The notes under the pieces were generated by a model that had not been told where the DNA came from, ran no database searches, and saw only the letters and a program-made list of their open reading frames with translations. A DNA stretch of 64,000 nt from Hydractinia symbiolongicarpus (lineage: Eukaryota; Cnidaria; Hydrozoa; Anthoathecata; Hydractiniidae): contig NC_079887.1 of NCBI RefSeq assembly GCF_029227915.1, forward strand, positions 14,136,001-14,200,000. Direction: 5' to 3'. Position 1 is the first letter of the stretch. The number at the start of each line of letters is the position of its first letter. Both the position numbers and the translations under genes were made by a program. This document shows, piece by piece, positions 35,696-47,850 of the stretch.

Positions 35696-36044
35696 ATGAT
35701 GATGATGTGCATATTTTTACATGGCTAGCCTCACAAATATCGAGGGATATACCCTGTCTATTATTTCCAGGAGGGGCCATGGCTTAGATGGAGAGTCCTA
35801 GAGTATTTAATGCTCATTTTGAGCTACGCAGACCCAATTAGTAGGGCCCACGCTCTACTAGACAACTCCCGGCAACATCCAACGGCTCACACAGTGTGCC
35901 ATCTCCCCAATTTCCCTCACATGGCTTGGGTTAACCCGGGGCTATGGTAACATTCACTCGCCCATGTTGAATCGCCGTCAAGAGGAATCGAACCCCGGTC
36001 TCCCGCACAGAGTACGAAAGCTATAACCACTAATCTACGGCGCC
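35696..36044 (-). mobile_element. tRNA-headed SINE
   Basis: Read on the minus strand, the 5' end is tRNA-like (36044 to about 35975). CGCCGT pairs with ACGGCG to form an acceptor-like stem. TAGATTAGTGGTTA fits an A box and GGTTCGATTCC (35994-35984) is an exact B box. A GC-rich body of about 270 bp follows, ending in an ATC-type repeat at about 35698-35710. The first bases of the head are repeated once more just outside (TCTACGGCGCCA at 36034-36045 and 36049-36060). Pol III transcription is implied by the boxes. It lies upstream of UNC119 exon 1. The ORF at 35592-35780 is mostly within this repeat and is not a gene. Confidence 0.8.
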
Positions 36045-37015
36045 ACAATCTACGGCGCCATAAAAATTCTGTTTTCGTTATCGTTTTTTTCGTTTGTTTT
36101 ATTGTTAATCAAATAACCCTCCATCAAAAGTGGAATCTTTCACTACATCAGGTGCTTTGCTTCGTTAAATAGGGAGCTGACAAAGGGGCATTAAAAAATT
36201 ATATTTAAATAATATTGACCTTCACTCCCATCCACCCTTCTATTTGCTCATAATCACACAAGAACTTGTGACTATGGTTTGCTCAAGATTGCTTTTGACA
36301 AAATCCCTATCTTTTTGTTCATTCTTACATTACTGAGACTATTCCTTGTTACCTTTAAAAATAATGGCTAGACCACTTTTTACGTGACGTAGTTGTTTTG
36401 ATTTCATTTTAAGAATGCTCGAACTACTTTTGTGTAATTAAAAAAGCAGGACTCTCAAAGGGCAAAATGGCTATTAATGAAGATTACAAAAATGCTTGTT
36501 ATACAGCGTAAGCCGAAAAACTTTTACTTTTAATAAAATGTTGTTTTTTAAAATATATTTTTTAAAATACAGGAAGAATTATTCCTTTATTGTTTTAAAA
36601 GTTATACAGAATATACTTGTGCTGTTTTAAATAAACAATATATTAACTATACATCAAGTTCTTCTCCTCCCACTTGAAGTAATAAAAAAAACCCAGAACT
36701 ATATATTATTTTCTTTTAAGAAAATTTAAATCTAAGTGCAAAATCTTTTTACGGACTTTTGTTGAAATTATTTAAGTCTTTTGCAGAATTAAAATTATAT
36801 ATATTTGAACTTCAGATAGAGGAGGGTGTTAGAGGATAAAGCACACAAGTGACATATCTTACAACAAACGCAAACAAAACGAAACGAGTCATAATAAACT
36901 CACATTTTAAAAATAATTGCTAACAAAAAATACAGCCTATCATTCATGGTTGAAAGTCTTACGATTGAAACGTTTATCTTATTATCTTAAACAGCATTTA
37001 GTTGACAAAAAATCA

Positions 37016-37228
37016 AGTTCAGCATATTTTGTTTGTTAACTGTGGCAAATTATGTCCAAAATAAAGTAGTTTAAATTTTTGGACCAATTTTTGGCCTAAA
37101 ATGACATTTAGGTAACAAGAAATCAAAATTATAATGTAGCCATTATGTTCAGCATACTTTTTTTGTTGGCTGTGCCAAATTTTGTCAAAAAAAAATACCA
37201 ATTTGGCCTGAAACGTCATTTAGATGAC
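37016..37228. repeat. Diverged tandem duplication of about 110-130 bp
   Basis: GTTCAGCATA, TTTGTT, ACTGTG and CAAATT motifs, ending in TTTGGCCTRAAAYGWCATTTAG, occur twice, from about 37016 and 37147. The 66-codon minus-strand ORF that spans it is a product of the repeat. Confidence 0.55.
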
Positions 37229-37456
37229 TTCCCAGTACTTAGGGAGTTTGGGTACGAAGTTTAAATCTGTGACATTACAATTGACCATTTGGGACAGGGT
37301 TAGTTAGTCAGTTACACCAATACTATTCTCCTTTCAGAGGAGCGTGAAATCCCAGGGTCGATTTTTTCTCAATAAATGTATCAACAAACATGATAAATCA
37401 GATGAATCAATTGAAGTTTCTGTGTTATTCTTTATTATTTAAACATTTTAACTTAC

Positions 37457-37571
37457 CGAAATCAGACTTCTTTGCAACAACAACCTCTTCTTGTTGTTGT
37501 TTCTGAAGATAGCTTCGCCTTGCTAGCTGTCTTACTTTTTGATTATTTTCCTTTGTTCCATACAGAAACAT
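37457..37571 (-). CDS. Candidate alternative first exon of UNC119, or first exon of an unknown gene
   Basis: An ATG at 37571 opens 38 codons (MFLYGTKENNQKVRQLARRS then YLQKQQQEEVVVAKKSDF), ending at a strong donor (TTCG/GTAAGT) in phase 1. UNC119 exon 2 (30023) accepts phase 1, and the normal first exon at 35180 also ends in phase 1 with a G. An alternative N-terminus spliced to [12 protein letters not shown] is therefore possible. No other minus-strand exon that could follow was found in 35400-37450. The peptide itself is Gln/Lys/Arg-rich and not recognised. Treat it as a candidate only. Confidence 0.35.
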
Positions 37572-39991
37572 TATCAGATCTAGACAATTAGAATACCTAA
37601 ATTTTTAGAATTTCCCCTTTTCACAATGTGCATTCTCCCCCGTTGGGTTTTTTTGCTTATAATATGCCATAATCCCTTCATGCTAATAAAAAAAAAGCGC
37701 GTGATAAGCATTAATTATCATAATTAATAACTACGAGACAATGCTTTGATTTCTTTTTTCTGTTTTGTTTTGTTTGGTCTCCAAAAACAATGGGGAATAA
37801 AATAAAGACAAAATGTGGAGAAAGTGACACAGATTTTTTTGCCACAAGCCGGAAAGAACAACATGAACCTACTATATTGGCGATTTTATCGAACTCCATT
37901 TCAGTGCTCATTTAAAGTTAAGGCTGTTTGTTTACCTACGGTTTCACTCAAACATTTTGTGACGGCCTGTTTATTAGACAATCTTGTTTTTCACTTATAT
38001 TTTGGCGAAAGTAGCTAATTTTTGTTAAATCACATAAAAATAAAACTTTTGTTTTCACCATTACAGTGGATACAACGTGGTACGGCACAGCCTTTCTGCT
38101 TGTTCTGTGTTTTAATGTAATCCTGCAGTATGTACTAGCTAAAGGTACTTCCTACGATGAAGCAATGTTTTGTTAATATATTTAACACTTTTACACCACT
38201 AAGGGACTCAATAAAAGAAAAGGAAAAATTAAAAAAAATTGCATGCACAAATTCTCTAATATGGATTCACACGTGTTGTTTTCTTTGTGGAATTCCCTGA
38301 CTTCTAGGATAAACAGGTTATTGCGCTTGTTATTGAAAAATATCATCATGTTCATTTCATTTTTTAAAATAATATATAAAGAAGGCAGAATACCCTTTTC
38401 ATAACACCCTTCTCCTTTATGACTTACATGTTTTTCTCCTTGTTGATTATACAAAAATATGTAAAATGTAATATTGTTGTTAAATGTACCAACATATGGG
38501 AAAAATGCTTGCTGTAACACCCTCCTTTGTTATGGTTTGAAATAATTTTAATGCTGCAAAGGACATTAACTATTGCCAAATCCTATATATATGTGTGTAA
38601 CTATGTCAGTCACTTTCTTATGACGTGGTTTTACGCTAAAATTTACTAAAAACATAAGTAAGCCACCAAATGAGAAAAAAGGGGGTCCATATGTTTTTTT
38701 TCTACAGCACTGTACCCGGCGATTATGTCCTAAATAATTTAATTTTACCTCCGTTTTATCATGCATGCGACTTATCTAACAGTTGTTTATCAACTGTAAA
38801 AAGTAATTTTTCTGTTGTTACTGTTTTAAATGCTACGCTTTAAGTTGATATCTTTTTTGTACGACTTGGCAATATATGTTGGATTTTTGGATGTCTGGGG
38901 TGTACTTCTGGCATGGCAAAGCAAGTATAAATTTTAGCAGATTTCGCTTTTTACGGAACGGTTGTTAGACGCCTTTGATTTTGTTGGACTTCTACATTTT
39001 AATTTTATTTTTATTTTTTGTTGCGCCTGCTTATATTTTTAGATGTTTTGGTTTTAGCGGGTATAAATATGAAGTAATGAAAACTGTGAGCAACCTCGAT
39101 CCCTTGTTTTTTTCTCTTTTTGCTGTTTCGTTATAAAAAAAGAGACAAAGAGCCGAGGTTGGATTGTGAGTTTATTGTGAATTTAAATTACTATGTTGTA
39201 TGTTTTTGTTTTGCTATCCCTTAAATGCATTCAATGAGAGAACCTCTCATTGGACACCACAGAAACAATATTTAGTCTTGTCAAGACTGAATATGTAACC
39301 GCAAACACAAAAAAGATAGTTTCAATATTTTCTCAGCACTGGGCGATTACTACTATTACTCATAAGTAAATTATAATAATATTTAGCTTAGTCTTTTGTA
39401 GCAACAGACTTCCTGAAGTAAAACTTAAAAGATGCTAAATGTGTAAAACAAAATATAACAAAATATTTCAAAACAAATTAATGGCTTTTTGAGTTTTAAT
39501 GGGTTTTTTAATGACATCATCAACCCGTCCGTTTACATCATCAACTTGTCCGTTTTAAAATAAGTTGTTTCACCTAGCTGCTAAAAATTGGTTTAATGTT
39601 GGTCCCAGATGACATCAGTTATTTGTATAATGTATAAGTACATTGCGTATTAGCTTTTCAAACTTAATTTAAGCTTTTGACCTTAAATTAATGTTATTGA
39701 CGATGCAATTTTAATTTGTCAATTAACATAAGCATGTTCGCTATGGGCGTTACAGACCAACATATTATCGTTCTGCTTCGAGTTGACGGTCATTTCAGGT
39801 GTTGACAATTTGTGATATTTCTTTTAGTTTAACTGAAGCTGGGGACACACAAGACATTTTTTAAAGAAATTTTGATAACTCTTATCAGGTATCAACGGAA
39901 TAAAAATAAAGGTAGCAGGATATATATAAAATTTATTTTTAGAATTTTAAAATTCCACCAAAAAATCAATAATACATAAAAGAAAGCAAAG
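37572..39991. other. Spacer upstream of DRG1
   Basis: AT-rich, with no supported gene. Several short ORFs of 60-109 codons on both strands lack recognisable domains and are low-complexity. The DRG1 promoter should lie within the last few hundred bases before 39992, but no convincing core element could be named. Confidence 0.5.
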
Positions 39992-42900
39992 ATGAGCACT
40001 ATATTACAGAAAATTGCAGAGATTGAGTCTGAGGTTTGTTTCAAATATTATTAATTACTTTACTTTAGGCCGTCCTTAAAAAATTTATAGTTTGCTGTTT
40101 TCCGACCTACCTTCCCAATTTCTCTCTGTTCACAAAAAGTTTTGTTCGGGATTTTTTTACATTCTTTAATTTCCCAGTATTTTGCCGATTTCCGACCCAA
40201 AAACAGTGGAACTTCCAACTCAAATTATTTTTCCATAAGGTGTAAGTATAGTTAAATAAAAATATAGGAAACAAATCGCTAAGCAAATGAATACTTAAAA
40301 AACAACAGATTACGCCCGTGATGGCGCACTTCAAGCGGCTACCATATTTGTTTATATGTATCGGTACCGTATGTATTTACGCTGACGTGTAGAGTAGACA
40401 GTAAAATCTTTTTTTTTGTCTGACGAAAAGGTAAAAAAAATAATCTGTTAACTGACCGACCCTGCAACAAAACTATGAGTCGTAAAACGGCAAACCAACA
40501 ATTAATAAAGGACGGCCTTATTATGCTTTTAAAAACTCCTGTAATGATACAACCATTTAAAATCTTTAACCCATCATATATATCATATATGCATATACTT
40601 ATTTAGATGGCGAGAACTCAAAAAAACAAAGCTACTAGCCATCATTTGGGTACATTGAAAGCAAAACTTGCAAAATTAAGACGAGAATTGATTGAACCGA
40701 AAGGTGGAGGTGGAGGCAAGGCTGGAGAAGGTAATAAACCTTATAGAAAGATAGTATAGGTGCCTCTATCCCAAGTATTTCCAGGCACTTTCGATTTCCA
40801 GGCACTTTCTTTATGTTCCCTAAAGTCTCGTGGGAGTATTGCCTCATTCTTTCAAGTTTTATTTATGTGTATATGTATATTGAACTAATTATGTTATATT
40901 TAATAAGTGTAAAAATTTCCTTGGTAGCAACAAAAATCATTGGCTGTTAATAATATTTAATAATATTTAAACAAATTTACTTTCCTGTTTTTTGTGTATA
41001 CATTGCTAAAAAATCTCTTTTGCGTTGGTTCTTTTTACATTGTTATTTTTAAATCAATTAGTGAAATTTAGAAAACAATACCATATTTCGAAAAAAATAT
41101 TTTGTGTCTAATTTAACACTAAAATGATTACGTCAGCATAAAGATGTCAAATTTAGGCCTTTTTTGCAGTGAATGGAATTTTAATGAATGAAGTATTTTT
41201 TGCATTTTCTTTTTAAGCACTGTTCAGTAATTTCTACACAAGTAATTTTTTGAACAAAAATTTTAAAATTTCACTTAGACTACATGGGGCTGATTTTCAT
41301 ATTCTTTTCAGTCTGCAAAAATATGACATTGCCACCTTAAAAACTGTACAGTTTCATATTATATAGGCATGCGGGGGACCTTAAAAAACCATAAAAGAAT
41401 TTTTGCCTTTTAAAGTGACAAAATGCACTGTATATATACCATGGTGGCTAATTTTTATTCAGGTTTTGATGTTGCGAAGACTGGTGATTCAAGAATAGGT
41501 TTCGTAGGATTTCCTTCTGTGGGGAAGTCAACACTGTTGTCAAATTTAGCCGGAGTGTACTCTGAAGTTGCTGCCTATGAATTTACAACTTTGACCACTG
41601 TTCCAGGTGTGTATAAGTATGAACAAAATTAGTTTTTTAATAAAGAATGAAATGATTGGTTCATTAGAATATGACAAATATATTGTTTTGGCATAATAAT
41701 TATCCTTTTTAATTAAGGTGTTATACGATACAAGGGTGCTAAAATACAGGTACCATATATTTCTTAGTAATTTTTCTTATAGCAGTTGTGTAAAAGGTAT
41801 TTGGATAAGGGGTGTTGATTTTAGTCTATTGTGCAGGGCCATGTTTTATAAAGTGATAAAAATAATCCCTTTATACTGATGTATATTTGCTTTTTCTGAG
41901 AGTTTTGCTTATCATTTTTGTTTTAGTTGTTGGATTTACCAGGAATTATTGAAGGAGCTAAAGACGGAAAGGGAAGAGGAAAACAAGTTATAGCAGGTTG
42001 ATGTCTGTTTCTCTGTCCAATATTTAACATGCTTACCTAAGCTCAACATTGTCCTTTCTCTCTGCTGCTTATTTTTATTTAAAGGCATAATGCTTATAAG
42101 CATATTTAGGCTCAGATAGAGAAACTTTTTAAAGCATATAAGCTAAGCATATTGCTTAGCCATGTTCAATCCTTTTTTTTAATTTCTTTATCCTATTTGA
42201 ATCAGACTTTTAAACTTATTTGACACACGTACACTGAACTTGTGTGCTTATACCTTTAGTTTGTGGCTGTTCTTTTAAAGCTAAAAACAAGACCATTTCA
42301 TCTTATCCTTATAACTCAAGACAGCGTTTAAATTTTTTTATTTGTAACCTAAGCATAACTTTAAGCCTAATTGTGTTTTTGGCATAAGCATATCCCAGCC
42401 TGGTTTCGAAGTAAATATATGCAACCAAGGCCTATCCTCTGTTAACCACTGGAACAATAACCTAATTCTCTTCTTGAATTGGGTAGCTTGGTTGTTAAGA
42501 TGAGATTTTGTTTATGATAATAGGAAACTAGTGTTCAGCAAAAATTAGGTTGTGTTAAATAAGGCAAAATACTTTGACTTTAAAATGCCTCAAAATTTCT
42601 TCAAATTTTTCAAAAGTCTAAAACAAAAATACAAAATGAAAAGAAAAATGTGTTCAGTTTAAATTTATTATTGTGGCTTTGATGAAAGCAAAAATATGTA
42701 ATACCTACTACAACATTGAAAAGCAGTGTGTCAATTATATAACATGAAACTATTACATTTAGATAGTTTTTAAAACAAAATTTGGGTGAAATATGGACAC
42801 TGTGATACATGCAGGAGCTAAATATTGACTGCTAAAACATAATAGCTAGGAGCTAGATGGTGTAAATTTCCATTTAAATTTGCATTCACATTCTAATCTC

Positions 42901-45900
42901 GATTTCATTAAATTTTTATACGGCTTAAATTTATTCATTGTGTCTTGCAAATGTCATACATTGTGTGTGAACCATGTTATTTCTTGGGTCTTCTTAATGT
43001 TAATGTGTTACTTTTTGTTATAGTTGCACGCACATGCAATCTCATTCTAATTGTATTGGATGTGTTAAAGCCGCTTCATCATAAAAAGATATTAGAGAAG
43101 GAATTGGAAGGCTTTGGTATAAGGTGTGTTTTTTGTGTTTATACCTAAAAAAGAAATTATCATTTGAAACTTACTTATTTTGATTTATATGACTTTGTTA
43201 AATTGTCACAATTGATGTTTGAGGTGAAAATAATGTTCTTGTTTGTCTTTTGCTGTTCTTTTAACACAAAATTCCCACGTCAGTAAAAACTTCTCAAATT
43301 GATATGCTATGTGCCACCGTGTTTGTTAAATATTGGCATTCACGTCGGAATTTGCTTATTGCTGACGTAAACTAAAAAGCTAAATTTGTAATATGCTGAA
43401 TTTGTTATATCCTTTCTCTTTTAAGCTCCCTCCTAAAAAAGGAGTCATTTTTAATGTGATAGATTTGTCTAGTGAATAACTAACTTAACTGAGTAATTAG
43501 TAGGATGGAAATTAACATTGTTTAGAAATTGAGAATGACTATACCCGTTGAGTTTGCTTAAAATACAGGTCTCAACGTCGGTTTTTGTCTTCCTAGTTAA
43601 AATTGATTTTGAAATAAACACCTTATCTTTAAACAAGGTCCTGTTACACAGTTTGAAATTTTAATAATCTTCCTACCTGCTCAACCAAAGCATCATAGTG
43701 GTCTGTTTTGAAAATATCGCTAAGTTCTTTAACTTTTTTGTGTAAGCTAAGCTAACGTAAGTAATGTAACAATTCACTGTTCGATAACACAAGAAGTATT
43801 ATGTCTGTTTTGGCTTTAACATTCACAGATGCGTAATCGTTGATTCTAAATGTGTTTTTTTTTAAACTTAGCACGTTTGCAGTTAGAAAGTTGCTCTAAA
43901 TCGATCTGCAACATGGTATATATTGCAAGTGGATCAGAGATGGAATCGATTCATTTACTGAACTAAATATTCATTTATAGTACACTTGACTTTGTTTTCT
44001 GTTTAGATTAAATAAGAATCCACCAAACATTACTGTACGCAGGAAGGAGAAGGGTGGAATCAATTTAACAACTACAGTGAGTAAACGTTTGCACAAGCTC
44101 TATCATGGTAGACATTTTGATGTTTTTTTTCCTCGCTTGTAACGAATGCATCAGAACGTTTTGCATAATTCTGGAAGCACGATTACTACTCATATCTCTG
44201 AAAATGTGCGTTAATAAATCTATTTAAATTGCTCTGGGTAGAAAATGGTTAATGCTAGTTTTGCTGTTTTATTATAATGGCGGTGTTCAACTTTTATTAA
44301 TCATTTCGAACTTTTTTCATTAACATTGTAAGTAAAATAGTAGGAAAGATTGGAAAGGATATCCACTTTGTCAGGAAATTCAGGAAATTGTTAGGAAAGA
44401 ATGCGAAAGCCTGATATGTTTTACTCTAAACTATTTTCTTTCGTTAAAATATTGTCTAGGATCGGATTTCAGATTTGTACTTGAAGAATTGGGCCTATCA
44501 ATATCCTTGTATCAAATTTACTCTATTGAAATTTCTATATTCTCCGAATAGTTTGGAAAATAAGGGAAGTGTCAGGATTTTTAGTCTAAAAAAATCTAAA
44601 TAATGTCAAGGCAAAGTTTTAAACTAACATTGCAATTTCAATTGTAGTGTGCACAATCTATCCTTGATGCTGACTTCGTCAAATCCATCTTGTCTGAATT
44701 TCGAATATGTAACGCTGATGTCACGCTACGTGAAGACGCCACAGAAGATGATCTCATTGATGCTATCGAAGGAAACAGGTTTGATCTGCTTTTCTTATGT
44801 AAGATTTGTGTGTCTATAAAACCCTAATTCCCCTTTACTGTATGTCTGGTATGTTGAAAGAATAACAAAGGTAGGAAAGAGAAAATGTAAAGTTAGTAGA
44901 TTAGCTATATATTTTGATTTGTTACATCCCCCTTCCCCTCCGTCTTCAGTGCGAAATCCACGCCAAGCATGATTCCGAACAATGTAAAGTGTATATTCAT
45001 TTTTGCATCCAAGTAGATGTTCTCTAGTATTTATAAAAAAAACTAAACTGATTTGTTTTACATTCCAGGATATACGTACCCTGCATATTTGTGTTGAATA
45101 AAATCGATCAAATCTCTATACAGGTAATATTTTTTTGTATATGTATGTTTCTGCATTAAAATTGAAACCAGCACAAGACAATGTTTACAAATAACAACAA
45201 AAAATTGTTGTGTGTAAAGGCTGAGATGTATTTTCATTGTTACTGCTCCATAAACGCTTATAATAGTGATTTTAAAAATGTAGAATTGTTGTTTTGTTGA
45301 GAAACGTAAGCAATCAACACGTGCTTGCTTGCGCAGTTAGTTTCATACACGCGAATTTAAATCTATTTTGAGATTTAGCTGTACGATGATTTCTTACTAT
45401 CCTTTCTAAGTCATCTCATAGTAGTTGGGTCCTAAAAGACAGTATTATAATAACCCTATACTAGAACCTTTATCTTTTAACCAATCAAATAACGTCATTT
45501 TTGTTATTGGCTTGTTCGTCCATGTATAAACAATAACAAAGCATTCTAATTTTAACAGCGAACAGAATTTTTTTTATTGCTTTTATTTTATTTTGCGTTT
45601 AGGAATTAGATATTATTTACAAAATTCCACACTGTGTGCCAATCTCTGCGCATCATAAGTGGAATTTCGATGATCTGTTAGAGAAAATTTGGTCGTACTT
45701 AGCGCTAGTTCGAATGTACGTATTTATTGTTGTAAAACTGAGCTAACTTCACGGTGTAACGCTCTAATGTGATGCGCTGTGTTGTACTTTGTTTATCCTG
45801 AACCGTTCGTTTATCCTGAACCGTCTTGGTTTATCCTGAACCGTCTTGGTTAATTCAGAACAGCTTTGAACCTTATAATGTATGCTGCTGTGTGATTTTT

Positions 45901-47233
45901 TATCTATTATTTTTGTGTTTTAGCTACACGAAACCAAAAGGACAACTTCCTGATTACACAGCGCCCGTCGTGTTGCAGCAAGGAAAAACCACCATCGAAC
46001 ACTTCTGTGAAAATATACACAAGTCGATAGCCAAACAATTGAAATAGTAAGTGGTGTAATTTTGAACAAACATCTAAGTACGTGTGAACACGAATAAAAC
46101 AAATTTAGACAGGAATGCCATAATTTTACGTTGCTGACATTGTCTTAAAACAAAATTACACAAATTAAAAAATTGACTACACAAAAGATTTTTATATTTT
46201 ATCACTTGACTAAAATTTAGTCATTTAAATACTCCATGGGCGAACTCACTTTTGAAGCGAATCGTGTTATCATCAAATCTTGATTTTTATACAGTGCGCT
46301 AGTATGGGGAGCATCGGTAAAACATCAACCGCAAAAAGTGGGAAAAGAACATGAACTAATAGACGAAGATGTTGTACAAATTGTCAAAAAGTAAGTGCTT
46401 CAATATATATAGTAATTTTGGCGATGTTGTATAATGTAATACTTTATTGGGAGAAATCGTTGTCATAAGAAATTTCCCTAATTTTTAAAGATTTGCGAAT
46501 CATGCAAATTTAGACATTTCGCAAGAATTTATTATCGCGAATACGCCTTGTAAAATGTAAACCGCATAAATATTGAACCAAAATGCGTTTTCAAAATAAC
46601 GACTTACAACTGGAATTACTAAATATTCTGGGTAGCGAGTCCACTTGCGAATAAGCCAGTAAATATTTCGCAAGAAATTATTCCCAGAATTAACCATGTT
46701 TTTGTTGCAGGTAGTGTAGAAAACTTCGGATATTAAACAGGGTTTCCCACGCTCCTCAAAACTCCTCAATTCTCCTCATTTTTGGAATTTTTTTCAGAGT
46801 CCTTATCCTCTCCAAAAGTGGACATGAGTGCAGAAATAATTTGTTCTTCACTCGTCTAGATACCTTTAAAATTTCCTCAACTTTTTTTTATAAAATTACC
46901 GTCATCTTCTTAAAAAAGCTTGCAATTTCTCATCAGAAGTCCTATAAATCTCTATTAAAAGAACAACCCTGTTAAAGTTCTTGCTAAAAATTGCTGCCCG
47001 TTATTTGTGTTAAAATAGTAAAATTTGATTTTTGAACTAGCAAACGTAAAAAATTGTTCTCTTTTGTTTGTTTGTTTGTTTGTTTGTTTGTTTGTTTATT
47101 TTTTAAAGCGCTCGATGTAAAATATAAAAAATCGCTCAGATCAACCTCAAGATTTTAATTTTTTTTCCACGCTCGCTTCAGGAGTGTATAGCAAGATTTA
47201 TTAACCACTTCTACTTTTTGTTTCAGGGTGTAA
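39992..47233 (+). CDS. DRG1: DRG1 developmentally regulated GTP-binding protein 1, complete, 13 exons
   Basis: Exons 39992-40033, 40607-40730, 41463-41606, 41718-41749, 41927-41996, 43024-43123, 44007-44076, 44648-44778, 45069-45123, 45603-45715, 45924-46046, 46295-46390 and 47227-47233 join in phase to give 368 residues (human DRG1 has 367). It is a cytosolic Obg/DRG-family GTPase that associates with ribosomes with the DFRP1 partner. Seen: the N-terminal helical hairpin ([20 protein letters not shown]), G1 GFPSVGKST at about 71-79, G3 DLPGIIEGA at about 117-125, G4 NKID at 248-251, and SAHH. The C-terminal TGS domain starts [20 protein letters not shown]. The DRG-specific insert [20 protein letters not shown] is present. 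The last exon codes only for the end of a Lys codon, Val and TAA. No family-critical residue is missing. Confidence 0.98.
40068..40517. mobile_element. 450-bp MITE with TTA target duplication in DRG1 intron 1
   Basis: The left end GGCCGTCCTTAAAAAATTTA and the right end (...TAAAGGACGGCC) are inverted repeats. Similarity continues inward to TTTGCYGTTTTMCGAC. TTA flanks both sides (40065-40067 and 40518-40520), as in PIF/Harbinger-type insertions. There is no transposase ORF. Confidence 0.8.
45791..45850. repeat. Three 18-20-bp tandem repeats in DRG1 intron 10
   Basis: GTTTATCCTGAACCGTCTTG occurs three times, the first copy shortened, between exons 10 and 11. A fourth, weaker unit (GTTAATTCAGAAC) follows. 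Confidence 0.8.
47068..47098. repeat. (TTTG)n microsatellite in the last DRG1 intron
   Basis: Seven uninterrupted TTTG-type units lie between exons 12 and 13, about 130 bp before the terminal exon. Confidence 0.85.
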
Positions 47234-47282
47234 CGAAAAAGATGAATCAATACATTATTACACAAATTTGATATATATCCGA

Positions 47283-47288
47283 AATAAA
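47283..47288 (+). terminator. Polyadenylation signal of DRG1
   Basis: AATAAA lies 50 bases after the DRG1 stop codon (47231-47233). It is the first canonical signal on the plus strand after the stop, so the 3' UTR would be very short. Confidence 0.6.
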
Positions 47289-47584
47289 ATTAATCGAAAG
47301 AGATCTTTGCGTTTTTGTAGCTTCAACTAACCATAAACCCTTAACCAGGTTAACCTTACTATTTATTTGACTTTTTATATTTATCTATCAGGCACCTGAT
47401 TGTCAAATTTTGAGGTCCCATACCTCTCATACCCTTGATATTGGCCATTACTCGAAACTACCCGTCAAATTTCTATGAAATCCTTATAATCGGAAAATTA
47501 AACTTTCGTTCAAGATTGCCAAGCCTCCTTAAAGTTTTCTCCAAAATTAGATTTTTTAACAACTTTATGCTATTTTTTTCCCAA

Positions 47585-47850
47585 TTGTAGTGTAACCAAT
47601 TTTGCAGCAATCTTGTTCAATTGTAGTTTTACAACCAATTTTGCAGCAATGTTGTTCAATTGTAGTTTTACAACCAATTTTGCAGCAATCTTGTTCAATT
47701 GTAGTTTTACAACCAATTTTGCAGCAATCTTGTTCAATTGTAGTTTTACAACCAATTTTGCAGCAATCTTGTTCAATTGTAGTTTTACAACCAATTTTGC
47801 AGCAATCTTGTTCGATTGTAGTTTTACAACCAATTTTGCAGCAATCGTGT
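47585..47850. repeat. 39-bp minisatellite just downstream of DRG1
   Basis: Between six and seven near-identical units of CAATTGTAGTTTTACAACCA plus the following 19 bases. Because 39 is a multiple of three and the unit lacks stops in several frames, it creates ORFs on both strands (132, 99, 112 and 155 codons). These encode only a 13-residue repeat and are not genes. Confidence 0.95.

Noticed and set aside
35975-36044. A functional tRNA gene on the minus strand
   Set aside because: The A and B boxes and an acceptor-like stem are present, but the anticodon arm is not convincing and the sequence continues into a SINE body. It is better read as the SINE head.
40107-40334. Minus-strand ORF of 75 codons in DRG1 intron 1
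   Set aside because: It lies inside the 450-bp MITE and has no transposase-like features.
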